Below are positions 1 through 7,209 of a stretch of DNA of 15,147 nt, one piece after another. Both the position numbers and the translations under genes were made by a program. Where the stretch lies: contig NZ_CAJJIC010000045.1 in assembly GCF_905187505.1 (NCBI RefSeq), positions 1-15,147 of the forward strand, read 5' to 3'. Origin of the DNA: an uncultured Mailhella sp. Its GTDB lineage: Bacteria; Desulfobacterota; Desulfovibrionia; Desulfovibrionales; Desulfovibrionaceae. Position 1 is the stretch's first letter. Each line of letters starts with the position of its first letter. The notes under the pieces are model-generated. The model saw nothing but the letters and a program-made list of their open reading frames with translations. It was not told the origin of the DNA and did not search any database.

Positions 1-433
1 CATGATGGCCATGATGGGCGTGTTCATCGACACCTTCGTCGTGCTCACCTGCACGGCTCTTGTCATCGTCATCACCGGCGTGTGGAACTGCGGCAGCACC
101 GGCACGGAACTCGCCCAGATAGCCTTCGACACCGTGTTCGGTTCCTTCGGCAACATCTACATCGCCATCTGCCTGTTCTTCTTCGCCTTCTCCACCATCA
201 TCGGCTGGTACTTCTTCGGCGAGGCCAATGTGAAGGCGCTCTTCGGCGCAAAATACGTCAAGGCCTACGCCGCCATCGTCGTCGTGTTCATCATCATCGG
301 CTCCGGCCTCAAGGTGAACCTCGTATGGAACATGTCCGACATGTTCAACGGCCTCATGGTGCTGCCCAACCTCATAGGACTTCTGGCCCTCTCCGGCGTG
401 GTGGTCGCCATAGCCAAAAGCAAGAAGGACTAG
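1..433 (+). CDS. AGCS family sodium:alanine/glycine symporter, C-terminal part (5' end outside window)
   Basis: This is the last 143 or so residues of an inner-membrane sodium-coupled amino-acid symporter (alanine/glycine:cation symporter family). It is open at the left edge, so the apparent Met codons at the start are internal. It aligns by eye with the end of the complete AGCS protein at 11850-13193: GVFIDTFVV matches GPFIDTIIV, FAFSTIIGW matches FAFSTILGW, and NLVWNMSDMFNGLMVLPNLIGLL matches the same C-terminal block in pieces. At least three hydrophobic segments are visible, and the tail is basic (AKSKKD). The stop is TAG and a strong intrinsic terminator follows 21 bases later. The two AGCS proteins differ at most positions outside the motifs, so they are diverged paralogues, perhaps with different substrates. 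Family assignment is secure; substrate is not. Confidence 0.9.
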   Translation, partial: MMAMMGVFIDTFVVLTCTALVIVITGVWNCGSTGTELAQIAFDTVFGSFGNIYIAICLFFFAFSTIIGWYFFGEANVKALFGAKYVKAYAAIVVVFIIIGSGLKVNLVWNMSDMFNGLMVLPNLIGLLALSGVVVAIAKSKKD

Positions 434-454
434 TCCTTACGACGCTGCATGACG

Positions 455-491
455 GAAACGCCCGTGCCGAACGGCACGGGCGTTTCTTTTT
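455..491 (+). terminator. Intrinsic terminator of the AGCS gene
   Basis: A perfect 14-bp stem (455-468 with 473-486, loop GAAC) is followed by a T-rich run at 484-491 on the plus strand. It lies 21 bases after the AGCS stop codon and separates it from the convergent B3/B4 gene. The opposite strand lacks a good T-run, so it mainly serves the plus strand. Confidence 0.9.
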
Positions 492-517
492 CGACAGGCA
501 TTGCCGGGATCCTTCCT

Positions 518-1234
518 CTACGTCCAGGAAAAGTCGAATTCCGGGTGCATGCGATCTACCCAGCCTGTCCAGACCTCGCAGCGGAACTCCTGCCGCAAAA
601 ATCCGGCGAGCTCGTCACGGGCGCCTGCGACCTGCCTGTCGTTGACGCCCTCAAAGCCGTCGATGGGGAAAAAGACATGGCCGGTCGCTTCCGTGATCCT
701 GCCGTCGTCGCTCTGCCGCCATATCCAGCGTCTCGTCTTCACGGTGTGTCCGCTCACGTACACAAGCTCGCCTTCCGGCACGGCTTCAACCTTTTCCTCC
801 CCCATGCCGAGAAAATGATCCTGCGCCGTGGAAAATCGTACGGCCATGCCGCAATCTTCCAGCCTGTCCACGTCGTGCGCCCCCATGGGAAGCTGATGGC
901 GGAGAGAAAACGCGTTGCCGAGATCCACCACGGGATTGATGTGCGGCAGATGACCGCTCTTCTGCACCCGCTTCATCAGAGCTTCGATGGAGCACATGAA
1001 CTTGTTGGGGTTCATCCCTAGCTTCGTGAATGCCGCGCGGTATGCGGCAACGGAAGGAAGCTCCCGCACGTTCACGTCCCGGAACTTCTCCGCAAATCCC
1101 GCGGCGCTTTCCTCCAGCATCCGGGCTACGGTTCCGCTTTCGCAGGCATTGTCCAGCCCCCGGGCCGCCACCACGCCGAGGCAGTAGCCGGGCAGAGTCT
1201 CAAAAACCTTTTCATCCACGACAAAACGCTTCAT
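518..1234 (-). CDS. Free-standing B3/B4 tRNA-binding domain protein (PheRS beta-chain-like)
   Basis: A 238-residue protein of the B3/B4 domain family (COG3382 type), which resembles the editing/tRNA-binding module of the phenylalanyl-tRNA synthetase beta chain. The recognisable core runs from about residue 59 to 215: LPSVAAYRAAFTKLGMNP, then PHINPVVDLGNAFSLRH with GAHDVDRL, then the C-terminal strand block RRWIWRQSDDGRITEATG followed by VFFPIDGF. No catalytic synthetase core is present. ATG at 1234 is preferred because GGAG lies five bases upstream; an in-frame GTG directly before it (1237) would leave only two bases. The stop is TAG. It is cytoplasmic by composition, with no signal peptide or membrane segment. 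It sits downstream of valS on the same strand but behind the valS terminator, so it is probably transcribed separately. A trans-editing role on mischarged tRNA is plausible from the fold but unproven. Confidence 0.85.
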   Translation of the reverse strand: MKRFVVDEKVFETLPGYCLGVVAARGLDNACESGTVARMLEESAAGFAEKFRDVNVRELPSVAAYRAAFTKLGMNPNKFMCSIEALMKRVQKSGHLPHINPVVDLGNAFSLRHQLPMGAHDVDRLEDCGMAVRFSTAQDHFLGMGEEKVEAVPEGELVYVSGHTVKTRRWIWRQSDDGRITEATGHVFFPIDGFEGVNDRQVAGARDELAGFLRQEFRCEVWTGWVDRMHPEFDFSWT

Positions 1235-1237
1235 CAC

Positions 1238-1523
1238 TGCTCCGTCAGTCTGAAATTCGTCCTCGCCTGAAGGGCCTACGCCGCACAGTCCGACAGCCCT
1301 GAAACAGGCATCCGCTCAAAAATATAGACCTCACGGTCCCCGATGAACAGTACCCGGCGCCGCATTTTCCGAAGCGCGGCCTTCCCGGCTCCGTCGGGGA
1401 TTTCACCGTGCCTCTTTCTGCGAGCCGTTCCCGGCAGGCAAAGGACACGCCGCATCTCCGGACCAACGCGGCGGTTTCGGCCACGAGCCGCTTGTGTCAT
1501 GCAGGCCTGAGCCTGGATGCTCG
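1238..1523. other. Gene-free stretch between the B3/B4 gene and the valS terminator
   Basis: Only short overlapping minus-strand frames are open here (74-79 codons) and none resembles a known family. One frame contains VLFIGDREVYIFERMPV, which reads more protein-like than its surroundings, so a decayed or very small gene cannot be excluded. The promoter of the B3/B4 gene should lie here, but I cannot point to a clear -35/-10 pair. Confidence 0.4.
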
Positions 1524-1558
1524 AAAAACGCCCCCGCTCCGAAAGCGGAGCGGGGGCG
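1524..1558 (-). terminator. Intrinsic terminator of valS
   Basis: Perfect 13-bp GC-rich stem (1529-1541 with 1546-1558; four-base loop) followed on the minus strand by five T (1524-1528). It lies about 37 bases beyond the valS stop. Confidence 0.93.
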
Positions 1559-1595
1559 CATGAAGAGGTTTCAGGCTGTGGAAGCCCTCATGGGG

Positions 1596-4244
1596 CTATT
1601 CTTCCATGGCTTCCTTGAAGCGGATCTGAAGTGCCTGCATCTTGGCCTTCTTGTCGATAAGGTCGGCATGACGGGCCTTTTCGGATTCCACGAGATCGGC
1701 AGGAGCGCGCTTGACGAAGTTTTCATTGGAAAGCTTGGCGTCAAGAGCCGCAAGATCCTTGTCGACCTTGCCGATTTCCTTGTCGAGACGGGCAAGCTCC
1801 GCCTTGAAGTCCACCGCGCCGGTAAGCAGCACGATGACTTCGCAGCCGCGCACCACGTTGCTGGCCGAGGCCTTGGGCGCATGGGCGTTTCTGTCGATGG
1901 TGAGGCTCTCGAGCCTCGCCAGATCGAAGAATCCGCGATTTGCCTCAAGAAGTGCGGACTGCTCGTCGCTTGCAGGACGCAGTACCACGCTGAGCTTGTA
2001 GGAAGGCTTGATGTTGAGTTCCGCGCGGATGGTGCGGATGGCGCTGATGGCCTCCTGCAAAAAGACCATGTCGTCGGACTCGCGGCTCTTCACGCACTGA
2101 GGACGGAATTCGGGATAGAGCTGCGTGGCGATGTCCGTGCCTTCATGGCCGGGCAGAGCATTCCACACCTCGGCGGTGACGAAGGGAATCATGGGGTGCA
2201 GCAGAAGGAGAATTTCGCGCAGAACGGTATAGAGCACGTACTGGGCCTCTTCCTTCGCTTCGCCCTCTTCCTTCATGTCGGCCTTGATGAGTTCAAGGTA
2301 CCAGTCGCAGAACTCGTTCCACAGGAACTTGTATACGCACTGGGCCGCGTCGTTGAAGCGATAGCTTTCGAGAGCGGCGTCCTCTTCCGCCTTGACTTCC
2401 TCGAGACGGTTGAGAATCCACTTGTTGTGCAGGCCCTTGATGGCACCGAGGTCGACGGCCTTCGGCTCGCCCTGTTCAGGCAGGTTCATGAGGGCGAAGC
2501 GCGACGCGTTCCACACCTTGTTCACGAAGTGGCGGTACCCTTCGATGCGCTCCTCGGACATTCTGATGTCGCGCCCCATGGCGGCAAAGGCCGCCAGCGT
2601 GAAGCGCAGGGAATCCGCGCCGTACTTGCGTATCATGTCCTGCGGGTTGATGCCGTTGCCGAGAGACTTGGACATCTTGCGGCCCTGGGCGTCGCGCACG
2701 AGAGCATGGATGTAGACCTCGCGGAAGGGAACTTCGCCCATGAAGTGCTGACCCATCATGATCATGCGGGCCACCCAGAAGAACAGGATGTCGAAGGCCG
2801 TGACGAGCACGCTGGTGGGATAGTACTTCTTGAGCGTTTCGGTATGCTCGGGCCAGCCCATGGTGGAGAAGGGCCAGAGAGCGGAAGAGAACCACGTGTC
2901 GAGCACGTCGGGATCCTGCTCCAGCTTTTTGCCTCCGCACTTGGGGCACACCGTGGGATCTTCCTCGGCGACGATGAGTTCGCCGCAGTCGGCGCAGGTC
3001 CACGCAGGAATGCGGTGTCCCCACCAGATCTGACGGCTGATGCACCAGTCGCGGATGTTGTCCAGCCAGTTGTAGTACGTCTTGGTCCAGCTTTCAGGAT
3101 AGATCTTGATCTTGTCCGGCACGGCGGCGCGGGCGGCGGGAGCCATCTTACTTATGGCCACGAACCACTGATCGGAAACATAGGGCTCGATGACGGTCTT
3201 GCAGCGGTAGCAGCAGCCCACGCTGTGGGTGAGAGGCTCTTCCTTCACGAGATGCCCGTTTTCGCGCAGCTCTTCCACGATGGCCTTGCGGCATTCCTCG
3301 CGGCTCATGCCCGCGTAGCGGCCGCACACGTCGCTCATGCACATGTTGCCGTTGTCGTCGATGACCTGGATGAATTCCAGATTGTGGGCGTGGCCGAGCT
3401 TCCAGTCGTTGGGATCATGGCAGGGCGTGACCTTGAGGCAGCCGGTACCGAACTCGCGGTCGACGTAGCGGTCGGCGATGAGAGGAACCTCACGGTTGAC
3501 CACGGGCACGATGAGCTTCTTGCCCACGAAGGCGGCGTAGCGTTCGTCGTCGGGATGCACGCACACGGCGGAGTCGCCGAGAATGGTCTCGGGACGGGTG
3601 GTGGCGATGGTCACGGAACCCGAGCCGTCGGCGAAGTCATAGCGCACGTGCCAGAGCGAGCCCTTGGAGTCGATGTGATCCACTTCGTCGTCGGCAAGGG
3701 CGGTATGGCAGCGAGGACACCAGTTGACGATGTACTTGCCCTTGTAGATGAGCCCTTCCTTGTAGAGCTGCACGAACACCTTGCGCACGGCGCGGGCGAG
3801 GTTGTCGTCCATGGTGAAGGCTTCGCGCGTCCAGTCCACGGAGGAGCCGAGTTCCTTGATCTGCTCCAGAATCTGTCCGCCGTACTGCTTCTTCCATTCC
3901 CAGACGCGTTCGATGAAGGCTTCGCGTCCCACGTCGTGACGGGACTTGCCTTCCTTGGCAAGAGCGCGCTCCACCACGTTCTGCGTGGCGATGCCCGCAT
4001 GGTCGGTGCCGGGAATCCACAAGACGTTCTTGCCCTTCTGACGGGCATGGCGGCAGAGTATGTCCTGAAGCGTCTGGTTCAGGGCATGGCCGATGTGCAG
4101 AATGCCCGTGACGTTGGGCGGAGGAATGACAATGGAATAGGGGTCGCCGGGGGCGGACAGGTCGGGCGTGAAGGTCTTGGCCTCTTCCCAGTGCTTGCGC
4201 CAGTGAGCTTCCACTTCCTGCGGTTCATAGGCTTTGGACAGCAT
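1596..4244 (-). CDS. valS: Valine--tRNA ligase
   Basis: Class I aminoacyl-tRNA synthetase that charges tRNA-Val in the cytoplasm. At 882 residues it matches the usual bacterial length. The HIGH signature is at residues 50-53 within PPPNVTGILHIGHAL, and WIPGTDHAGIATQ follows at 76-88. The editing (CP1) insertion spans roughly 190-350 and contains TTRPETILGD (215-224). DVLDTWFSSALWPFS is at 446-460 and KMSKS at 523-527. Cysteine pairs C176/C179 with C345/C348, and C417/C420 with C433/C436, look like zinc knuckles. The C-terminal arm (about 813-882) is the charged coiled coil typical of ValRS. The start ATG has TGGAG about eight bases upstream, and the stop is TAG. It is transcribed alone, divergently from the BPL-N gene, with its own terminator. 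I see no T-box leader. Confidence 0.98.
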   Translation of the reverse strand: MLSKAYEPQEVEAHWRKHWEEAKTFTPDLSAPGDPYSIVIPPPNVTGILHIGHALNQTLQDILCRHARQKGKNVLWIPGTDHAGIATQNVVERALAKEGKSRHDVGREAFIERVWEWKKQYGGQILEQIKELGSSVDWTREAFTMDDNLARAVRKVFVQLYKEGLIYKGKYIVNWCPRCHTALADDEVDHIDSKGSLWHVRYDFADGSGSVTIATTRPETILGDSAVCVHPDDERYAAFVGKKLIVPVVNREVPLIADRYVDREFGTGCLKVTPCHDPNDWKLGHAHNLEFIQVIDDNGNMCMSDVCGRYAGMSREECRKAIVEELRENGHLVKEEPLTHSVGCCYRCKTVIEPYVSDQWFVAISKMAPAARAAVPDKIKIYPESWTKTYYNWLDNIRDWCISRQIWWGHRIPAWTCADCGELIVAEEDPTVCPKCGGKKLEQDPDVLDTWFSSALWPFSTMGWPEHTETLKKYYPTSVLVTAFDILFFWVARMIMMGQHFMGEVPFREVYIHALVRDAQGRKMSKSLGNGINPQDMIRKYGADSLRFTLAAFAAMGRDIRMSEERIEGYRHFVNKVWNASRFALMNLPEQGEPKAVDLGAIKGLHNKWILNRLEEVKAEEDAALESYRFNDAAQCVYKFLWNEFCDWYLELIKADMKEEGEAKEEAQYVLYTVLREILLLLHPMIPFVTAEVWNALPGHEGTDIATQLYPEFRPQCVKSRESDDMVFLQEAISAIRTIRAELNIKPSYKLSVVLRPASDEQSALLEANRGFFDLARLESLTIDRNAHAPKASASNVVRGCEVIVLLTGAVDFKAELARLDKEIGKVDKDLAALDAKLSNENFVKRAPADLVESEKARHADLIDKKAKMQALQIRFKEAMEE

Positions 4245-4290
4245 TTCAAGGCTCCAGTGAGTTAAAATGTCCGCCCTCCCGCAACGGGAC

Positions 4291-4306
4291 GGCGCAGGTC
4301 TGCGCC
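4291..4306. repeat. Inverted repeat in the valS/BPL-N divergent region
   Basis: GGCGCAG and CTGCGCC are perfect 7-bp arms separated by two bases, about 50 bp upstream of valS. It could be an operator or a small leader hairpin of valS (six pairs, four-base loop). No T-run follows on either strand. Confidence 0.4.
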
Positions 4307-4366
4307 TCTTCGACGGAAAATGCGGCGTTCTGCCGGCCCTTGCAGGCGGCTACACTCCGCAGCCGG

Positions 4367-4383
4367 GGCATGCCCGGCATGCC
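4367..4383. repeat. Tandem palindrome GGCATGCC x2
   Basis: Two identical 8-bp palindromes, GGCATGCC at 4367-4374 and 4376-4383, are separated by one base between the divergent valS and BPL-N genes. Such spacing could hold two protein dimers; equally it may be chance in GC-rich DNA. Confidence 0.35.
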
Positions 4384-4402
4384 TCTTCCGCCGTCCCTTC
4401 TC

Positions 4403-4431
4403 TTGCCGAACGGGCGGCTTGTGCGTATGCA
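4403..4431 (+). promoter_or_regulatory. Candidate promoter of the BPL-N gene
   Basis: TTGCCG (4403-4408), a 17-base spacer and TATGCA (4426-4431) lie just upstream of the Shine-Dalgarno sequence GGAGGG (4439-4444). The -10 match is weak, so this is a guess based on spacing and position. Confidence 0.3.
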
Positions 4432-4449
4432 TAAGCACGGAGGGAAGAC

Positions 4450-5670
4450 ATGATTGCCATCTTGTGGGACGCATCCCATATCTGGGGATATCTGCTGCTG
4501 CACGCCGTTCGTTCGACGGGCATTCCCTTCCGTGTACTCAAAGGGTTAGACATAGCCCAGACCGGTCTGTCTGGCAAGATGCTCATGGTGCCCGGAGGTT
4601 CCGCGCGGCGCAAGGCCGAGGCCCTCGGTCCTTCCGGAGCGGAAGCCGTGCGCCGCTTCGTGAAGAACGGCGGGTTCTATGTCGGATTCTGCGGAGGCGC
4701 GGGACTCGCGCTTGCCGACGGGCTCGGTCTGTGTCCGTGGAACCGCGACGGCATGCCGGACCGTCTCCAGCATCTCGTGTCCGGTCATCTCAGCTGCGAA
4801 CTTTCCGAAAGCAGCGGGCTCGTGCCGCCCTCCCTCGCCGGAAAGAACGCGCTTCTTCCCGTATGGTGGCCCGGACGCTTCTGTGAACCCGACGAGCCCG
4901 GCCCCGTGCAGGTGCTCGCCCGCTACCGGGCTCCCGGTCCTGATCTCTATGTGGCCGACATGCCCTTTTCCTCCATGCCCGCCGACATTCTTTCCGAATG
5001 GGACGCCATGTACGGAGTCAGGCTGCGCCCCTCGATACTCGACGGACGTCCCTGCGCCGTGACCGGCGAATACGGTCGCGGGCAGTGGCTTTTGAGCTAC
5101 AGCCATCTGGAAACGCCCTCCGGCGCCTTTCCCGGTTCCGAACATGCGGGAATCTGGCTTGCCCACATCCTGCGATGCTGGTGCGGTGCCGCACCGGACC
5201 TGAACAGACTGCCGCCTCTGGATTTTCATGACCTGCCGGTACAATGGGAGGACGACGTGCTTCTTGCCTCGCGCGCCTCGCTCGACAGTCTGCTTTCCCT
5301 CGCCCGGGAACTCGGCCTGCTTTTTCCCCGCAACTCCTGGCTTCTCGGCTGGAGATCCGGCGTCCCCGGCGCGCAGTTCAACAGCCTGAACGCCGCGATT
5401 TCCACCACGCTCAGCCTTGCGCCGGACAAGCGCCGCCTGCGACTTTGGAACGAACGCAGACGCGACTTCGAAGAAGCCTTTTCCCTGTTCTTTCAGGGAG
5501 CGCGCAGCTGGCTTCTGGCCAGACGCCTTGCCGACACGCTGGCCGACTCCGCTCCGGGAATGCTCCCGAAGGAACTGCTCGTGGATCAGCGCCGTGCGCT
5601 GTTCGGCTCGCCCATGTTCGGCGGAGGACTCAGCGAACAGCTGCTCAACACTCTTGAAGAGCTGGTCTGA
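4450..5670 (+). CDS. BPL-N domain (glutamine amidotransferase-like) protein with uncharacterised C-terminal region
   Basis: A 406-residue protein whose first 245 or so residues look like the biotin-protein-ligase N-terminal domain, a class I glutamine amidotransferase-like fold. MIAILWDASH starts the first strand; MLMVPGGSARRKAEALG (44-60) is the glycine-rich loop; GGFYVGFCGGAGLAL (74-88) is a nucleophile elbow with Cys81. YSHLETP (217-223) supplies His219 and Glu221, so the Cys-His-Glu set of a working triad is present. Residues 250-406 are mostly helical, have no family I recognise, and contain no biotin-ligase catalytic domain. There is no signal peptide. The start has GGAGGG six bases upstream. 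The gene is divergent from valS and alone on its strand. Substrate and reaction are unknown; DJ-1-like hydrolase or amidotransferase activity is an inference from the fold. Confidence 0.8.
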   Translation: MIAILWDASHIWGYLLLHAVRSTGIPFRVLKGLDIAQTGLSGKMLMVPGGSARRKAEALGPSGAEAVRRFVKNGGFYVGFCGGAGLALADGLGLCPWNRDGMPDRLQHLVSGHLSCELSESSGLVPPSLAGKNALLPVWWPGRFCEPDEPGPVQVLARYRAPGPDLYVADMPFSSMPADILSEWDAMYGVRLRPSILDGRPCAVTGEYGRGQWLLSYSHLETPSGAFPGSEHAGIWLAHILRCWCGAAPDLNRLPPLDFHDLPVQWEDDVLLASRASLDSLLSLARELGLLFPRNSWLLGWRSGVPGAQFNSLNAAISTTLSLAPDKRRLRLWNERRRDFEEAFSLFFQGARSWLLARRLADTLADSAPGMLPKELLVDQRRALFGSPMFGGGLSEQLLNTLEELV

Positions 5671-5846
5671 GCACCTCGCCGCAGGCCCGGACTCGTCCGC
5701 CCAGCCTCCCGTGACGGACAAAAAACGCCGCCTCCGCGGAAGCGACGACCAGCAGAAACGCACGGCCCCGTCCCCGTGCTGCGCGTTCATCCCATGCGCG
5801 ACCTGCGAGGCCCTGAAAAGGCCCTGCGGGACATTGTTACAAAAAG

Positions 5847-6410
5847 CTACGACCGGCCCTTTCTCAGGCAGCAACCCACAAGCGCGAGTCCTGCCGCCGC
5901 AGCCGCAAGCGCGGCCCAGAAAAGCGCCTTCACGTCTCTTGCGAGCACATAGCCCCACAATCCGGTGTGCACGCCGCCCCGCCCGTCCACAAGCTGCACG
6001 GGGAAAAGCTCGGAATAAATCCACATGACAAGAAGGCCGCCCGCGCCTATGAGGAAAAGCAGCACCCCGGCGGCCAGCGCGATATGATGCGCCGCGGCGC
6101 TCGAGGAAGCGGCGGCTGCCGCGGGTCTTTCCCCCCTTTCTTCCGACGGGCTCTCCGAGAGAACGGCCTCTCCCGGCTCCGCAGGCACGTCGGACATCTC
6201 CGCCTGATCTCTCAGCAGATAATCGAGGCTGACTCCCAGCGTGTCGGCAAGTTCCACCAGCCGGTCAAGATCGGGAGCAGAAAGACCGGTCTCCCATTTC
6301 GTGACGGACTGCCGCGAAACACCCATGCGCTGGGCAAGCTCCTCCTGTGAAAGCCCCAGAGCCTTGCGTCTGGCCTGAATTTTTCCGTATAGCTGGAGAT
6401 CTTTCCTCAT
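5847..6410 (-). CDS. XRE-family transcriptional regulator with two C-terminal membrane segments
   Basis: A 187-residue protein. Residues 5-66 form an XRE/Cro-type helix-turn-helix: RRKALGLSQEELAQRMGVS followed by RQSVTKWETGLSAPDLDRL. A low-complexity acidic and Ala/Ser-rich linker (about 70-107) leads to two hydrophobic segments at about 109-131 and 162-182, so the DNA-binding domain is probably tethered to the inner membrane. The open frame continues 67 codons upstream, but that stretch is Arg-rich without domain character. MRKDLQLYGKIQARRK is the natural start of this family. The ribosome site there is weak (GGA about six bases upstream). The stop is TAG. A candidate promoter and an inverted repeat lie upstream. 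The loop between the two membrane segments (about 132-161) could sense something outside. Target genes and signal are unknown. Confidence 0.85.
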   Translation of the reverse strand: MRKDLQLYGKIQARRKALGLSQEELAQRMGVSRQSVTKWETGLSAPDLDRLVELADTLGVSLDYLLRDQAEMSDVPAEPGEAVLSESPSEERGERPAAAAASSSAAAHHIALAAGVLLFLIGAGGLLVMWIYSELFPVQLVDGRGGVHTGLWGYVLARDVKALFWAALAAAAAGLALVGCCLRKGRS

Positions 6411-6507
6411 GTGATTCCATGGACTGACAACATTCCTGACCGGAGCGTCTCCGCCTGACCGTCTCAGACTGAACCTGCGCGTTCTTGCAGGAAAACGTGA
6501 ACATCGC

Positions 6508-6529
6508 CCGGAGGCGGATTCGCCGCCGG
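6508..6529. repeat. Imperfect dyad near the XRE promoter
   Basis: CCGG-N-GGCG, a four-base centre, then CGCC-N-CCGG. It touches the candidate -10 box of the XRE gene, a position suited to autoregulation by the HTH protein. No binding evidence is available. Confidence 0.3.
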
Positions 6530-6556
6530 TCATACATGATACAACCTTAAATTCAA
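6529..6556 (-). promoter_or_regulatory. Candidate promoter of the XRE regulator
   Basis: On the minus strand TTGAAT (6551-6556) is followed by a 16-base spacer and TATGAC (6529-6534). This would give an untranslated leader of about 110 bases. Both boxes match the consensus only in part. Confidence 0.3.
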
Positions 6557-6560
6557 GCAT

Positions 6561-6601
6561 GGCCGGACGCACGGCAGAGCTTTCGCACGGCGCGTCCGGC
6601 C
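6561..6601. repeat. Perfect 10-bp inverted repeat with 21-base loop
   Basis: GGCCGGACGC (6561-6570) pairs exactly with GCGTCCGGCC (6592-6601). It begins about 38 bases beyond the stop of the small secreted protein gene (6640), so it could be a T-less terminator or RNA-stabilising hairpin for that transcript. It could also be an operator upstream of the XRE gene. Neither strand has a following T-run. Confidence 0.5.
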
Positions 6602-6639
6602 GCAATGTCATGTTCTGGAGCCGAAGCTTCCGGAACGGC

Positions 6640-6906
6640 CTACTTCAGGCGATCCATCGCCTTGTCGTAGAAGACGCACAAGGCGTCCATGTCCTGCTTC
6701 TGCTGAAGCTGAAGCAGTTCGGGCTGAAGCTCCTGCATGACCTTCGCATACTTTTCAGGATCCTTCTGAGAGACTTCCTGAATGGTCTGGGCGAAGGCAT
6801 TGGCCTTCTGCTGCGCCTCTTCAGCGCTGCATCCGGCTTCGGCAAGGGTGGAAAAACCAAGGGTCAGGGCCAGAGCCGCGCAAGCGGCCAACGTTTTCCT
6901 GTTCAT
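6640..6906 (-). CDS. Small secreted alpha-helical protein of unknown function
   Basis: An 88-residue protein with a clear Sec signal peptide: MNRKT, a hydrophobic core to about residue 18, and a likely cleavage site LAEA|GC near residue 24. The Cys at 26 is not in a good lipobox (Glu at -3), so signal peptidase I is more likely than lipoprotein processing. The mature chain of about 64 residues is almost wholly helical and rich in Gln, Lys and Glu (QKANAFAQTIQEVSQKDPEK, then VMQELQPELLQLQQKQD). It has two cysteines, 26 and 77, which could form a disulphide in the periplasm. Translation starts at ATG with AGGAG seven bases upstream; the stop is TAG. I do not recognise the family. It is monocistronic as far as can be seen. 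Confidence 0.8.
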   Translation of the reverse strand: MNRKTLAACAALALTLGFSTLAEAGCSAEEAQQKANAFAQTIQEVSQKDPEKYAKVMQELQPELLQLQQKQDMDALCVFYDKAMDRLK

Positions 6907-7011
6907 AGGAGAACTCCTGTGGTTTTATGGCACGTTGCCAGGGTGGAACGGCAGGCTCGCTCCCGCGACCTGTCGACGGCGAAGCGTTCCGACTGGAAAC
7001 AGCCCGCCATC

Positions 7012-7032
7012 TCCCGTCCGCCTCGGACGGGA
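7012..7032. repeat. Perfect 9-bp hairpin with 3-base loop
   Basis: TCCCGTCCG (7012-7020) and CGGACGGGA (7024-7032) are exact complements around CCT. On neither strand is it followed by T residues, so it is not an ordinary terminator. It lies about 105 bases upstream of the small secreted protein start and could be part of its leader. Confidence 0.45.
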
Positions 7033-7123
7033 AAAGGCCCCATGACGCCAGGCCGCCGTATGTGACGGTCAAGCTTTAACGCCATAACCTCCGAGACTCC
7101 ACCAACCGGAAGTTTCCTTTTCG

Positions 7124-7209
7124 GCAACTTTCAGTTGCATCCATGTTATTTCAGTAAATTAGCATACTATATTTTCCCTTGTCACGTGCTTTCGGCAACC
7201 TTTGGTTGC
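7124..7209. promoter_or_regulatory. Pair of related dyads flanking an AT-rich block
   Basis: GCAAC-TTTCA-GTTGC (7124-7138) and GCAAC-CTTTG-GTTGC (7195-7209) sit in the same context (TTTCGGCAAC...GTTGC) and are 71 bases apart. The sequence between them is the AT-richest of this part of the window. A degenerate third left half, GGGCAACCTTTCC, occurs at 7291-7303. The arrangement looks like a repeated operator around a promoter, but the regulated gene is not evident. Confidence 0.4.

Noticed and set aside
1276..1500. A 74-codon minus-strand gene
   Set aside because: Only one short stretch looks protein-like; no good ribosome site or homology. Left as a possible relic.
1494..4265. A 923-codon plus-strand open frame spanning valS
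   Set aside because: It is antisense to a complete, motif-bearing valS. Its product is His/Val/Ala-rich without domains, as expected for the reverse of a GC-rich gene with few stop codons.
4546..6024. A 492-codon minus-strand open frame opposite the BPL-N gene
   Set aside because: Arg/Gly-rich, no domain, and it overlaps a gene with a clear start, ribosome site and active-site motifs.
7191..7209. Sigma-54 promoter in TTCGGCAACCTTTGGTTGCG
   Set aside because: The GG and GC elements are 12 bases apart instead of 10, and the sequence is better explained as a dyad.
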